Positions 35,783-45,790 are shown, counted from the stretch's first letter. The stretch is DNA of 64,000 nucleotides from Chitinophagales bacterium (GCA_041392475.1 JAWKLZ010000001.1:1054001-1118000); one strand, 5' to 3'. The notes: generated from the letters alone by a model not told the origin. Numbers and translations are program-made.

Positions 35783-35791
35783 GATATTTTC

Positions 35792-36499
35792 TTATGGATT
35801 ATTTACTTTTTTAATTCTTTTTCTCGCAAGAGCCAGCACCATTGATAGTTGTTCGCTTTGGCTAATATTAGAATTGTCCACCACAACAGCATCTTTTGCT
35901 TTTTTGAGAGGACTAATCGCACGTGTCGAATCAATTCTATCCCTATCGGTTACGTTTTGAAGGACTTCTTCAAAGGGTCTTTCCATACCTGTCTCCTTCA
36001 ATTCTTTATAACGTCTTTCTGCCCTCACTTCGAGGCTTGCGGTCAAAAAAATCTTGAGTTCGGCATTCGGGAAGACAACAGTGCCAATATCTCTACCGTC
36101 CATGATGATTCCTTTGCTATTGCCAAGCGCATGTTGCTGTTTTACCAAAAAAGTACGTACCGATTTGATAGTGCTGACGGGACTTACATGATCTGACACT
36201 TCTTTGTCTCGAATCTGAGCTTCCACATTTTTGCCATTCAAATAAGTATCTGCATTGTAGGTAGTTGGATTGTATTTGAAGAAAATATGAATGTCGGATA
36301 GACTCTTTTTAACAGTCTTTTTATCTTTGTAATCTATACCATTTTCAAGTAAATAAAGCGTGACAGCTCGATACATTGCACCAGAAGTGATGTATAAATA
36401 GTTCAATTCTCTTGCCAAACCTCTTGCAAGCGTACTCTTCCCACAAGAGGCGTGTCCATCTATGGCGATGATGATTTTGTTTTCGGAATCTTCGGACAT
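35792..36499 (-). CDS. cmk: cytidylate kinase
   Basis: 235 aa. Phosphorylates CMP and dCMP with ATP in pyrimidine nucleotide metabolism. The P-loop IDGHASCGKST is at about 13-23, SGAMYRAVTLY is at about 39, MDGRDIGTVVFP is the typical DGRDIG motif, and TDRDRIDSTRAISPL is the CMP-binding ending. Normal length. The M14 carboxypeptidase gene follows it closely on the same strand. Confidence 0.97.
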   Translation of the reverse strand: MSEDSENKIIIAIDGHASCGKSTLARGLARELNYLYITSGAMYRAVTLYLLENGIDYKDKKTVKKSLSDIHIFFKYNPTTYNADTYLNGKNVEAQIRDKEVSDHVSPVSTIKSVRTFLVKQQHALGNSKGIIMDGRDIGTVVFPNAELKIFLTASLEVRAERRYKELKETGMERPFEEVLQNVTDRDRIDSTRAISPLKKAKDAVVVDNSNISQSEQLSMVLALARKRIKKVNNP

Positions 36500-36591
36500 A
36501 TATCCATTTTTTCAAGTAAGAGACAAGGAAAAAATAACTTTAAAACAATGTAAAGTTATTTTTTCGCCATTCCAAAAAATTGCTTCAACCG

Positions 36592-38121
36592 CTAAAATAA
36601 CAAATAATTTCTAAGTTCTTCTTGAATAAATTGAAGGCTTTCCCTCAAATCGGTTTGTAACAATCTATCACCATCATTGAAGGTTACCTTTTGGCGAAAA
36701 GCCGCAAATACTGCTTCAATCAAATCCGAACTGCAAAGCATTGTCTGTTGTTTGCGGAAATTCAAGGCTTGAAAGGCGGTCAGCATTTCGATGGCAAGGA
36801 TTCGCTCCAAATTGTTGAGGACTTGATAACATTTTGTTGCTGCATTTGCACCCATACTTACATGATCCTCTTGACCTTTGGAGGATGTAATCGAGTCTAT
36901 TGAAGCAGGTGTACACAGTTGTTTGTTTTGGCTGACAATGGAAGCGGCGGTGTATTGTGGAATCATCAAACCCGAATGTAAACCTGCAATAGGACTTAGA
37001 GCGGAAGGTAAACCTCTTTCACCATTCAAAAGCTTGTAAGTCCTTCGCTCCGAAATACTTCCCAACTCTGCCAAAGCAATTGCCAAGAAATCCAAAGACA
37101 ATGCCAATGGCTGACCATGAAAATTACCTGCCGACAAAATGTGGTCTTCCTCTGGAAAAATATTGGGATTGTCAGTAACGGAGTTTATCTCTACTTCAAA
37201 AACAGCTCGTGCATACCCTATTGCGTCCTTACTCGCTCCATGCACTTGTGGCACACAACGAAAAGAATATGGGTCTTGTACATGCGCTTTGGGATGTGCA
37301 ATGATTTGGCTATTCCCCAAGAAATCAAGAATTTGTTGAGCTGTTTCAAGCTGACCTTTGTGGGGGCGAATCTGGTGACTCAATGCCAAGAAAGGTTCTA
37401 TTCGCCCGTCAAAAGCCTCCAATGAAACCGCCGCCAAAAAATCGGCAACTTTGGAAAGGTATTCACTTTTTAGCAAAAGCCATACGCCATAAGCTCCCAT
37501 AAACTGTGTACCATTGATGAGTGCTAAACCTTCTTTGGCTTGTAAATCAATGGTTTTCCAATTCAATGATTGCCATACTTCCTTGCTTTGTCGTTTTTCA
37601 CCTTGATACCAAACTTCTCCCTCTCCTAATAACGGAATCGCCAAATGCGCCAAAGGAGCTAAGTCTCCTGATGCGCCCAATGAACCTTGCTGATAGACAA
37701 CAGGTAAAATATTGTAATTGTACATGTCTATGAGCCGCTGCACTGTTTGCAGTTGAACTCCCGAATGTCCATAGGATAAGGATTGAATTTTCAAAAACAA
37801 CATCCATTTCACTAATTCCAACGGCACTTCTTCGCCCATTCCACAAGTATGAGAAAGCAATAAATTTCTTTGAAGTTCAGTTAGTTGGGATTTAGAAATG
37901 GATACATTGTAGAGGTGTCCAAAGCCTGTGTTGATTCCATAAAAAGACTGTTCAGAATAGGTCAGTTTTTGGTCTAAATAATTCCTGCAATGCGTAATCT
38001 TTTGGATAGCTCTGGAGGATAATTGCAATTTGCAGTCGTTTTGATTTATTTCCTGCAATTGCTTCAATGTCAGTTGCTGTTCACTTATTGGGTGAACGAT
38101 GTCAGTTTGTTTGTTTTCCAT
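36592..38121 (-). CDS. hutH: histidine ammonia-lyase
   Basis: 509 aa. Converts L-histidine to urocanate and ammonia, the first step of histidine breakdown. The MIO cofactor-forming tripeptide Ala150-Ser151-Gly152 sits in GSLGASGDLAPLAH. Further signatures are YGINTGFGHL and GNFHGQPLALS. No other hut genes are adjacent, so histidine degradation is encoded elsewhere or the enzyme belongs to a related aromatic ammonia-lyase function. The length is normal. Confidence 0.95.
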   Translation of the reverse strand: MENKQTDIVHPISEQQLTLKQLQEINQNDCKLQLSSRAIQKITHCRNYLDQKLTYSEQSFYGINTGFGHLYNVSISKSQLTELQRNLLLSHTCGMGEEVPLELVKWMLFLKIQSLSYGHSGVQLQTVQRLIDMYNYNILPVVYQQGSLGASGDLAPLAHLAIPLLGEGEVWYQGEKRQSKEVWQSLNWKTIDLQAKEGLALINGTQFMGAYGVWLLLKSEYLSKVADFLAAVSLEAFDGRIEPFLALSHQIRPHKGQLETAQQILDFLGNSQIIAHPKAHVQDPYSFRCVPQVHGASKDAIGYARAVFEVEINSVTDNPNIFPEEDHILSAGNFHGQPLALSLDFLAIALAELGSISERRTYKLLNGERGLPSALSPIAGLHSGLMIPQYTAASIVSQNKQLCTPASIDSITSSKGQEDHVSMGANAATKCYQVLNNLERILAIEMLTAFQALNFRKQQTMLCSSDLIEAVFAAFRQKVTFNDGDRLLQTDLRESLQFIQEELRNYLLF

Positions 38122-38439
38122 TCGGTATTGCTAAAGTTAGCTCATAAAACATATTAAAGGTCAAAGATAATCTAAGCAATTGAAGTGGTAAAGAGAAAGT
38201 TGTTTGTTTCGTATAGCTTGATTTGAGGGGTTGTAAAATCATTTTGCAGCTTGTGTGCTTAAAACTGGAGTGTACTTTTTACAGCTTTAATCGATATATT
38301 TGAATCTTCGAGAAAGTTTGAAAGTAGCAGTTGGGAGGTGAGCATTTTTTTGAAATCAAAGGATTTTGCTTATGTGGATAAGAATTGTTGTTAAAATATC
38401 CCTAATTTAGCCACTTCAAACAATAAATTAATTCTACAA

Positions 38440-38925
38440 ATGACCGCAACAACTAAAAAAGAGTTTTTGACCCAAGAACTCCCCGAATTATTGAAGGGAC
38501 TGCAAATAGATACTGAAGCCAATTTTGGTTTGATGACTCCTCAACACATGATTGAACACATTGCTTATGTGGTAAAAATGAGCATCAAACGAACAGGTGA
38601 ACCCGAAAATCCGCCTACTAAAGGTCAATTGGGCTTCAAAAAATTCATTGCAAACGGAGCGATTTTGCAGCACCGTCCAAGTGATAAATCCAAAGCGGAT
38701 TTACCCGAATTGAAGTACAGTTCACTGGAAAAAGCTTTGGAGCAAGTACCAATTGCAGTAGAGCGATTTTACACACATTTTGAAGCACATCCTGATACAC
38801 TTTCCTACAATCCTTTCTTTGGTGAGTTGAGTTTTGAAGAGCTGGAGTTGTTTCATTACCAACACCTTCGCTACCACGCATGGCAGTTTGGTTTGATTGA
38901 AAATTATGGTGCTGCGGAGGTCTAA
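38440..38925 (+). CDS. DUF1569/DinB-like family protein
   Basis: 161 aa, soluble. A four-helix pattern with MTPQHMIEHIAYVV near residue 32 and HYQHLRYHAWQFGLI near 144 matches the DinB-like DUF1569 family, in which such histidines can bind a metal. Biochemical role unknown. It lies directly upstream of the minisatellite and the HMG-CoA reductase gene; a functional link is not shown. Confidence 0.8.
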   Translation: MTATTKKEFLTQELPELLKGLQIDTEANFGLMTPQHMIEHIAYVVKMSIKRTGEPENPPTKGQLGFKKFIANGAILQHRPSDKSKADLPELKYSSLEKALEQVPIAVERFYTHFEAHPDTLSYNPFFGELSFEELELFHYQHLRYHAWQFGLIENYGAAEV

Positions 38926-38977
38926 ATGAGTGATTACCTAATGGTGAAATTGCAAAATTGTATAATTGTATTTCACC

Positions 38978-39374
38978 ACAAAACCATTCAACCATTCAAC
39001 CACAAAACCATTCAACCACAAAACCATTCAACCACAAAACCACAAAACTACAAAACCATAAAACCATTAAGCCATAAAACCATTAAGCCATTCAACCATT
39101 CAACCATTAAGCCATTCAACCATTCAACCACAAAACCATTCAACCACAAAACCATTCAACCATTCAACCACAAAACCATTCAACCATTCAACCACAAAAC
39201 CATTCAACCATTCAACCACAAAACCATTCAACCACAAAACCATTCAACCACAAAACCACAAAACCACAAAACCATAAAACCATTAAGCCATAAAACCATT
39301 AAGCCATTCAACCATTCAACCACAAAACCACAAAACCATAAAACCATTAAGCCATTCAGCCATTCAACCATTTC
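38978..39374 (+). repeat. minisatellite of AAACCATTCAACCAC-type units
   Basis: About 400 bp built almost only from the words ACCATTCAACC, ACCACAAA, ACCATAAA and CATTAAGCC in varying order, so the strand carries almost no G. It is AT/C-biased and non-coding by composition, although an unbroken frame crosses it. Confidence 0.95.
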
Positions 39375-39388
39375 ACAATTACAAAAAA

Positions 39389-40558
39389 ATGCTCCCCAAA
39401 CTCCCTTACTCCAAAACCAACGACTACACCGACGAACAAGCTGAATTTCGCCGCAAAACCGTTGAAGCCGAAACAAACACCTCTTTTCAGCATATCCAAA
39501 AATACTCCTTCCATCCTGAAAAAGTATCGGGAAACATTGAGAATTTTTCGGGTGTTGTGCAAGTACCATTGGGCTTTGCAGGCCCATTATTGGTGAATGG
39601 CGAAGCTGCAAAAGGTGAATTTTATGTGCCAATGGCGACCACCGAGGGGACTTTGGTGGCAAGCTACAATCGTGGGATGAAAATCGCTCGCTTGGCAGGT
39701 GGAATTACGACCTGTGTAGTGGACGACCGCATGAATCGTGCGCCCGTTTTCATCTTCAAAAATGCCCAATATGCCCGAGAATTTGGAAAATGGGTAACGG
39801 CTAACTTCAATGAAATCAAGGTAAAAGCGGAAGGAACGACAAGCTTCGGAAAACTCTTGGATATTGGTCAATATGCCCTCGGCAAAATGCGTTGGCTTCG
39901 CTTCAATTACTCAACGGGCGACGCTGCTGGTCAAAACATGGTCACAAAAGCGACTCGACATGCCTGCAATTGGATTCTGGACCAAAACCCTGAAGGCATC
40001 GAAAACTTCTCTTTGGCTGCAAACTTCGATACCGACAAAAAACACTCGATGCTCAACGCCATGCAAACGCGTGGAAAAAGGGTCATTGCAGAAATCACTT
40101 TGTCCAAACAACTGATGGAGGAAGTCCTTCATATTTCGCCTCAAAAACTGTTTGCCCTCCGTCAATTGTCCAGCACAGGCGCATTCATGTCTGGCTCGGT
40201 CAGCAATGGCGCACACTTCGCCAATGGTATTACAGCACTATTTATTGCTACGGGTCAGGATGTTGCGAATGTGGCAGAGTCTTCGGCAGGTTTTTACTAT
40301 GGTGAAATTTTGGAGAATGGTGACTATTATTATTCGATTACCATTCCCGCTTTGATTGTGGCAACTTATGGTGGTGGCGTGGGTTTGCCGACTCAACGAG
40401 AGTGTTTGGAAATAATGGATTGCTACGGGTCTGGCAAGGTCAATAAATTGGCGGAAATTATTGCCGCTGTTGTCTTGTGTGGCGAATTGTCTTTAGGCGC
40501 AGCCGTTGCAGCAGATGAATGGGTTTCGAGTCATGAGCAATATGGGAGGAATCGGTAA
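39389..40558 (+). CDS. hydroxymethylglutaryl-CoA reductase
   Basis: 389 aa. Reduces HMG-CoA to mevalonate with NAD(P)H, the committed step of the mevalonate route to isoprenoids. The catalytic Glu is residue 86 in MATTEGTLVAS; DAAGQNM and GTVGGGVGLPTQ-like stretches (here YGGGVGLPTQ) form the cofactor and substrate sites, and the ending SSHEQYGRN holds the catalytic His. The length and sequence fit a class I-like catalytic core without membrane anchor. The start at ATG 39389 follows the minisatellite directly, so the promoter region is unusual. Confidence 0.92.
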   Translation: MLPKLPYSKTNDYTDEQAEFRRKTVEAETNTSFQHIQKYSFHPEKVSGNIENFSGVVQVPLGFAGPLLVNGEAAKGEFYVPMATTEGTLVASYNRGMKIARLAGGITTCVVDDRMNRAPVFIFKNAQYAREFGKWVTANFNEIKVKAEGTTSFGKLLDIGQYALGKMRWLRFNYSTGDAAGQNMVTKATRHACNWILDQNPEGIENFSLAANFDTDKKHSMLNAMQTRGKRVIAEITLSKQLMEEVLHISPQKLFALRQLSSTGAFMSGSVSNGAHFANGITALFIATGQDVANVAESSAGFYYGEILENGDYYYSITIPALIVATYGGGVGLPTQRECLEIMDCYGSGKVNKLAEIIAAVVLCGELSLGAAVAADEWVSSHEQYGRNR

Positions 40559-40618
40559 GAGATTGTATTTTACAAATCAAAAATCATGTAATCCTTCATC
40601 GTAAATCCAAATATATTG

Positions 40619-40769
40619 GACTTTGGACGAAGGAGCAAAGATGCAAGAAGTAAGAGCTTAATTGATTAATAACCAATTATTTGCACCCAATCACGTCAAT
40701 GAGTTAAAATTTTGATTATCAACTTTTTATATCTTGCATCTTACTTCCTACTTCTTTCGTCCAAAGTCT
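40619..40769. repeat. MITE-like element, copy 1 (GACTTTGGACGAA ends)
   Basis: Left end GACTTTGGACGAAGG; right end CTTCTTTCGTCCAAAGTC, its near reverse complement. The interior contains TTATTTGCACCCAATCACGT and TTGATTATCAACTTTTTA. The same element is at 50800-50919. Confidence 0.8.
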
Positions 40770-40876
40770 AAAAATATAGTGTGTATGCCTATTTGGATGC
40801 TCAAAACGGGTGTATGTTTGATTGATGATTTTACTCATATTCCCAAACACCCAAACACAACTATCAACGTAAACAC

Positions 40877-42316
40877 ATGAATACGATTCTCAGATTAGAC
40901 GCAACTGCACAAGCAGCTTTGATTCGCAAAGGCGAAATTTCGGCATTAGAATTGGTCAATTTATCCATTGATGCCATTGAAGAATTGAACCCTCAACTCA
41001 ATGCAGTGATTACTCCAATGTATGATGAAGCGAGGACAGCAGCCGAAAATGTGGACAAAAACGCACCTTTTGCAGGTGTGCCGATGCTCTTGAAAGATGG
41101 CATTGCAGCCTACAAAGGGGTGAGAATGACAAGTGGTTCGGGATTGTTTCAAAACTTTGTGGCACAATACGATAGCGAATTGGTGGTTCGCTTCAAAAAT
41201 GCAGGTTTTATTGTGATTGGCAAAACGAACATGCCCGAATTTGGCTTGATGCCTGTCACCGAACCCCATACTTTTGGTGCAACCCGCAATCCGTGGAATA
41301 CCGATTTGACCCCAGGCGGTTCGAGTGGAGGTTCTGCGGCAGCGGTTGCGGCAAGGATAGTTTCAGTGGCACATGGCAACGATGGAGGTGGTTCGATTCG
41401 GATTCCCGCTTCTTGCTGTGGACTGTTTGGATTGAAGCCGACAAGGGGGCGCAATCCCTTGGGTCCCAATTTTAGTGAACTCATAAGTGGTTTGGTGGCA
41501 GAACACGTTTTGACCCGAAGTGTGCGGGATTCTGCTGCAATTCTCGACCTCACCGAAGGCAACGAAATCGACAGCATTTATTACCCTCCTCCCAAATCGG
41601 AGAGCTATTTGGAGGCACTTAGTGAGCCTGTCCGCAAACTCAAAATCGGCTATTGTTTGGATACACCAATGGGCGGAAACGTGCATGACGATTGCAGAAA
41701 AGCAACCGTTGAAGCGGTGGAATTGTGTCAGTCTTTGGGGCATGAGGTTTTTGAAATGCCATTGAAGATGCCCTTCAATGGTCGGCAAATTGGAGAAATT
41801 TTTACCACACTCTGGGCGGCTGGTGCAACTTCGGCTTTGGCGATGATGAAAAAAATGACAGGCAAAGAACCGCCCAAAACGATGGTCGAGCCTTTGACTT
41901 GGGGCTTGTACCAACTTTCGCAGCAGGTCAATGCGGCGGATTATGAGTTGGCGAGATTGGGAATGCACAAACTTGCTCGCAGCATAATGACGCAATTTGT
42001 GGAAATAGATGTGTGGTTGAGTCCTGCTTTGGCATTGCCGCCTGTGCCGATTGGTTTTATCCAACAAAATGCTGATAACCCATTGGCGGCGATGAAAAAA
42101 GCTTCGGAATTTTCACCCATGACCGCTATCTTCAACATCACTGGACAACCTGCCGCTTCTGTTCCTACGTTTTGGAATGGCGACAATTTGCCGATTGGTG
42201 TTCAAATAGTGTCGAAGTTTGGGGACGAAACGACTTTATTTCAGTTGGCGTATCAGATGGAGAAAGTGGTAAAATGGGAGGAACGAGTGCCTGCAATTTG
42301 TGCTTTCAAGAATTGA
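40877..42316 (+). CDS. amidase signature family hydrolase
   Basis: 479 aa. The Ser-cisSer-Lys triad is visible: Lys73 in MLLKDG, Ser149 in GGSSGG, nucleophile Ser173 in DGGGSIRIPAS. Family members hydrolyse amides, including GatA-type, fatty-acid-amide and 6-aminohexanoate-oligomer hydrolases; substrate is not readable here. GatA context (gatB or gatC neighbours) is absent, so it is probably a stand-alone amidase. No signal peptide. Followed 77 nt later by an MBL-fold hydrolase on the same strand. Confidence 0.92.
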   Translation: MNTILRLDATAQAALIRKGEISALELVNLSIDAIEELNPQLNAVITPMYDEARTAAENVDKNAPFAGVPMLLKDGIAAYKGVRMTSGSGLFQNFVAQYDSELVVRFKNAGFIVIGKTNMPEFGLMPVTEPHTFGATRNPWNTDLTPGGSSGGSAAAVAARIVSVAHGNDGGGSIRIPASCCGLFGLKPTRGRNPLGPNFSELISGLVAEHVLTRSVRDSAAILDLTEGNEIDSIYYPPPKSESYLEALSEPVRKLKIGYCLDTPMGGNVHDDCRKATVEAVELCQSLGHEVFEMPLKMPFNGRQIGEIFTTLWAAGATSALAMMKKMTGKEPPKTMVEPLTWGLYQLSQQVNAADYELARLGMHKLARSIMTQFVEIDVWLSPALALPPVPIGFIQQNADNPLAAMKKASEFSPMTAIFNITGQPAASVPTFWNGDNLPIGVQIVSKFGDETTLFQLAYQMEKVVKWEERVPAICAFKN

Positions 42317-42393
42317 AAATGATTTGGCAATGGTGAAAAAATATCATTTCTTTACCAAATTACTTGTCACCATTTACCAATCACTATCACAAC

Positions 42394-43419
42394 ATGAACA
42401 TCCTAAAAAAAATCATCCTATTTCTCCTTGTTTTGGCTGCAATCGCATCCACCATTTTTTTCTATTCCATCCACACCTTTGTCGACATCGGGAAATACAA
42501 AGAATGGGAAGTTGCACCAACTCCCAATCCTTCAATGGGTGCGGTAACGGTTCAGTTTGTGGGAGTGAGTACGGTGGTGATTTCGGACGATTCGACTACT
42601 TTGATGACCGATGGATTTTTTACTCGTCCTACTGCGATAGATATGGTTTTTGGAGTAGTCCAACCTGATACGACAGACATTCGATGGAGTTTGCAGCGTT
42701 TAGGATTGAATGAATTAGACGCTGTTTTTGTGACACATTCCCATTTTGACCACGCCATAGATGCCCCCGAAGTTGCCCGATTGACAGGAGCCACAATGTA
42801 TGGCTCTGAATCTACGCTCAACATCGGACGGGGTTGGAATTTGCCCGAAAATCAGATGCAATTGTTTGAGAACAAACAGCCCATCAAAATTGGTCAATTC
42901 ACCATCACACCGATTCTATCCCGACATTTTGAGTTTGCCAACCCTGAACTAAGAGAGCGTACTTTGGGTGGAAAACAAGAAATTACCGAGCCGCTTGTGC
43001 CTCCTGTTCCAGCTTTGGACTACAAAATGGGCGGGGCTTACACTTTGTTGTTCGAACATCCCAAAGGTAGCTTTGTCTTGCAGAGCAGTGCAGGATGGTT
43101 GGAAGGCAGTTTGGAGGGGATTCAAACGGATATTGTGTTGATAGGAATTGGTGGTTTGGGCGCACAAACGCCAGAATATCATGCTACTTACTTCAAAGAA
43201 ATCGTGGATGAGTTGGATGCCCAACAGGTGTATTTGGTGCATTGGGATGCTTTTGTAAGTTCGATTCGCCAACCGATTCGAGGGCCAATGTTGTTGGCGG
43301 ATTGGGTTGCGGGCAAAACAATGAAAAGTTTTGAAGCGGTGGAGCGAGAGGTTGCAAAACGAAATGGATTGAAGGTCAATTTGTTGCCGCAATGGGAGAA
43401 GGTGGTGCTTTTTGAGTAG
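42394..43419 (+). CDS. membrane-anchored MBL-fold metal-dependent hydrolase
   Basis: 341 aa from ATG 42394 (an upstream TTG at 42364 adds a poor leader). Residues 4-24 form a signal anchor. The metallo-beta-lactamase motif HSHFDH occupies residues 115-120, with other metal ligands later (SRHFEF, YLVHWDAF). It resembles UlaG/YtnP-like lactonases and phospholipase-D-type NAPE-PLD hydrolases. Substrate unknown. It is the last gene of a short plus-strand run, convergent with the beta-lactamase-like gene. Confidence 0.85.
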   Translation: MNILKKIILFLLVLAAIASTIFFYSIHTFVDIGKYKEWEVAPTPNPSMGAVTVQFVGVSTVVISDDSTTLMTDGFFTRPTAIDMVFGVVQPDTTDIRWSLQRLGLNELDAVFVTHSHFDHAIDAPEVARLTGATMYGSESTLNIGRGWNLPENQMQLFENKQPIKIGQFTITPILSRHFEFANPELRERTLGGKQEITEPLVPPVPALDYKMGGAYTLLFEHPKGSFVLQSSAGWLEGSLEGIQTDIVLIGIGGLGAQTPEYHATYFKEIVDELDAQQVYLVHWDAFVSSIRQPIRGPMLLADWVAGKTMKSFEAVEREVAKRNGLKVNLLPQWEKVVLFE

Positions 43420-43431
43420 GTCTATTTGCAG

Positions 43432-44673
43432 CTACTTGAACTGATACTTAAACAGGGTATTGAATATCTCAAAAAAAGCTTCCTCCAATTCCTCCTTTTC
43501 AAGTGAAATGTTGGTGAAAAGAATTCTACCAATTCCACTTTCTGGTTCAAAATACATCAGCGTATTCGTCCCAAAATCATTGCCTGCGTGACCAATGCAG
43601 CAAGAAAAAGACAAATCCCAACAGATGCCATCGGGCAAATCCACCACTTTTGATTGTTTACTCATCATTTCTCTGAAAGAATCTTTGGTCAGCAATTCAC
43701 TTTCCCCATTATAGCCTTTTATCATTTCTTGCAAGTATTTGGTCAAATCGGCAACAGAGCTATACAAGCCCCCATCGGGATAGGTAATGATGTGGTATTT
43801 AGGCACTTCATTCAAAAGCTCGTTGTAGTAGGTAACGTGTTTTTGGGGATTGACTTTCTTCAAATTCCATGTAGAAGCACTCATATTCAAAGGCTTAAAA
43901 ATATACTGTGTTGTATATTCATAAAAAGGTACTTTTGTTACTAATTCCACAATATATGCCAACAAAGTCGCTCCAAGATTGCTGTATTTGTAAGTAGTGC
44001 CAGGCCTATTTGCAGTAAACACTTCTTTTTCATACCATTTTCCAGTGTCACCCAACTTGTATTGCAGAAAATCTGCCATCGAAATCTTCTCGGTTTTATT
44101 GTATAAAGCTAAAATGGGGTGATAGGCTTCTGCAAAATCCTCCTTCTTCAATGGGCTTTCAAATCGGTAGCCTTTGTCGGATTTTTTGGTGTCTGCAATC
44201 GAGGAAGTATGGCTAGCTAAGTGTCTGATGGTGATAGGGTCGTCAGGAAATTGGGGATTGATTACTTTGAAGGGAAGGTAGTCGTTGATTTCATCATCTA
44301 AAGACAGTAACCCTGCTTCAACGGCTTTCATCAGCGAAACCCCTATCAGGGTTTTGGTGACAGAAGCAATGATTTGAACACTTTCGGGAGTGTAGGGTTT
44401 TTGGGCAGCAAGGTCTGCATAACCAAACCCTTTTTGGTAGAATATTTTGTCTTTGTCGAAAATAGCGACTGCAAATCCTGGCAATTTGTTTTCTGTTTGG
44501 ATAGAAGCTAAATCTCTATCTAAAGAGTCTAATTGTTTGGAGAAATCTTTGGGTTCTTTTTGGTCAACTTTTGGAGCAATAGAACCTGATCTATTTGTAT
44601 TGCAAGAATATAAGAATAATGACAAAAAATATGCTATCCAAAAATGATGGTACTTTGGCTGAAGGTTTTTCAT
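43432..44673 (-). CDS. serine hydrolase, class C beta-lactamase/PBP4-like lipoprotein
   Basis: 413 aa from ATG 44673; the longer frame to 44748 gives a non-signal leader. A lipobox-like LFLYSCN follows the hydrophobic start. The catalytic SxxK is SVTK in IIASVTKTLIG and the YxN is YSN in YKYSNLG; HAGNDFG replaces the usual KTG-type H.G motif. Such proteins are D,D-carboxypeptidases, esterases or peptidases rather than resistance enzymes in most environmental bacteria. Lipid-anchored in the periplasm. Confidence 0.88.
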   Translation of the reverse strand: MKNLQPKYHHFWIAYFLSLFLYSCNTNRSGSIAPKVDQKEPKDFSKQLDSLDRDLASIQTENKLPGFAVAIFDKDKIFYQKGFGYADLAAQKPYTPESVQIIASVTKTLIGVSLMKAVEAGLLSLDDEINDYLPFKVINPQFPDDPITIRHLASHTSSIADTKKSDKGYRFESPLKKEDFAEAYHPILALYNKTEKISMADFLQYKLGDTGKWYEKEVFTANRPGTTYKYSNLGATLLAYIVELVTKVPFYEYTTQYIFKPLNMSASTWNLKKVNPQKHVTYYNELLNEVPKYHIITYPDGGLYSSVADLTKYLQEMIKGYNGESELLTKDSFREMMSKQSKVVDLPDGICWDLSFSCCIGHAGNDFGTNTLMYFEPESGIGRILFTNISLEKEELEEAFFEIFNTLFKYQFK

Positions 44674-44818
44674 TATTGTAGAGACTATATTTTGTTTACA
44701 GAAAGGTTTTCTTTGACCTAATGACTTATCTAAAATGAAAAGTTGCATTGGATAAAAATCCTTTTTTTGTTACAAACCAATTCACAATCAACTCAATCAA
44801 AACAAAGTTACAAAAAGC

Positions 44819-44848
44819 GGTAACATCCTCAACTATTGATTCATTAAG
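44819..44848 (+). promoter_or_regulatory. GGTAACAT...CATTAAG motif upstream of the 44936 gene
   Basis: AGCGGTAACAT, 15 nt, CATTAAG; the same words precede the M23 gene on the other strand near 25975-26003. Confidence 0.4.
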
Positions 44849-44935
44849 GAGGGAAAAACAATGTTTAGTTGGATAAAATCGTTAACTTCGATAGAATTCT
44901 ATTTTTTATTTCATCATCAACAAACCATTTAAACC

Positions 44936-45730
44936 ATGAAACTTTCCTTCAATGTATCTTTATCTTTTTGCTGGATTATACTTTTAGGATTATTTTTTTC
45001 CCACAATCTACAAGCACAGAGAACTTCTGAACAGAGTAGCACTTCAAAAGTAGATCCCGACCCAAAAATTTTGGCAAGCCGCAATACCGTACCTTCAAGC
45101 GGACACGACAAAGATTTAATGGTGCTAAAAGTAGCGAGCAACCTAATCAGTACGCAACCCATTGCTACAATACCTGACTTCAATCCAGCCCAAATGCAAA
45201 CCCGACAATTGAATCAAGGAGATGCCTCCAACAGAACAACTACTGCAATGGCGTTGAAAAAAGAATCCCCCATGCTTTTCAGAAGAGTTGAAGCAACTCA
45301 ACTAAAACCTTTGAGCAAAACGATTGAATTAACTGTTCTTCAGCCAATTGTCCAAGGACAAGCAAGCTTGTTGTTGAAGTCTCCTTATGAGGTGATTTTT
45401 TTGGCAAACGAAGCGATGATGTACCGAAGTAGTGCAATTGCTTCTTTTGCAGCACAAAAAGGGAAAAGTTATATAGTAACAGTTATTACCCGAATGGTGC
45501 CTGACAAAAGAAGTAGAGATGTCTCTTTGAATTTGAATTATGCAATTGGAGGAGAAAATACAGCCATTAGTTTGTCCAAAACGGCAAAAAGTAGCAATGC
45601 TGAACCGTATGAATTTCAGGTGATTCTATTAGCAGAAGGAAGTGGTTATATCAATTTGGATATACAAAATGAAGACAATGGCGGAAGATGGTGGTTCAAC
45701 AAAGTAGAAGTACAGCAAGTAGGTTATTGA
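44936..45730 (+). CDS. secreted hypothetical protein
   Basis: 264 aa with a signal peptide ending LQAQ. The N-terminal half of the mature protein is low-complexity (RTSEQSSTSKVDP) and the C-terminal half (about 140-264) looks like a beta-rich domain (SPYEVIFLANEAMMYRSS, YIVTVITRMVP, FQVILLAEGSGYINLDIQ), possibly a carbohydrate- or surface-associated sandwich. No catalytic motif. A terminator follows at 45744. Confidence 0.65.
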   Translation: MKLSFNVSLSFCWIILLGLFFSHNLQAQRTSEQSSTSKVDPDPKILASRNTVPSSGHDKDLMVLKVASNLISTQPIATIPDFNPAQMQTRQLNQGDASNRTTTAMALKKESPMLFRRVEATQLKPLSKTIELTVLQPIVQGQASLLLKSPYEVIFLANEAMMYRSSAIASFAAQKGKSYIVTVITRMVPDKRSRDVSLNLNYAIGGENTAISLSKTAKSSNAEPYEFQVILLAEGSGYINLDIQNEDNGGRWWFNKVEVQQVGY

Positions 45731-45743
45731 AGAACTAAATCTT

Positions 45744-45779
45744 AAACTCAATTATTCTATTTGTCCTTGAGTTTTTTTT
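45744..45779 (+). terminator. terminator of the 44936 gene
   Basis: AAACTCAA pairs with TTGAGTTT, followed by a T-run. Confidence 0.75.
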
Positions 45780-45790
45780 GAAATAAAAAA

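Noticed and set aside
38978..39374. CRISPR array
   Set aside because: The repeats are immediately adjacent and of irregular length with no unique spacers and no cas genes nearby.
38926..39444. A 172-aa open frame crossing the minisatellite
   Set aside because: Its translation is only the repeat (TIQPFNHK-type words); it has no signal, no family and the frame is open because the repeat lacks stops.
41363..42067. Antisense frame over the amidase gene
   Set aside because: Opposite strand of a complete amidase with its catalytic triad; composition is that of a shadow frame.
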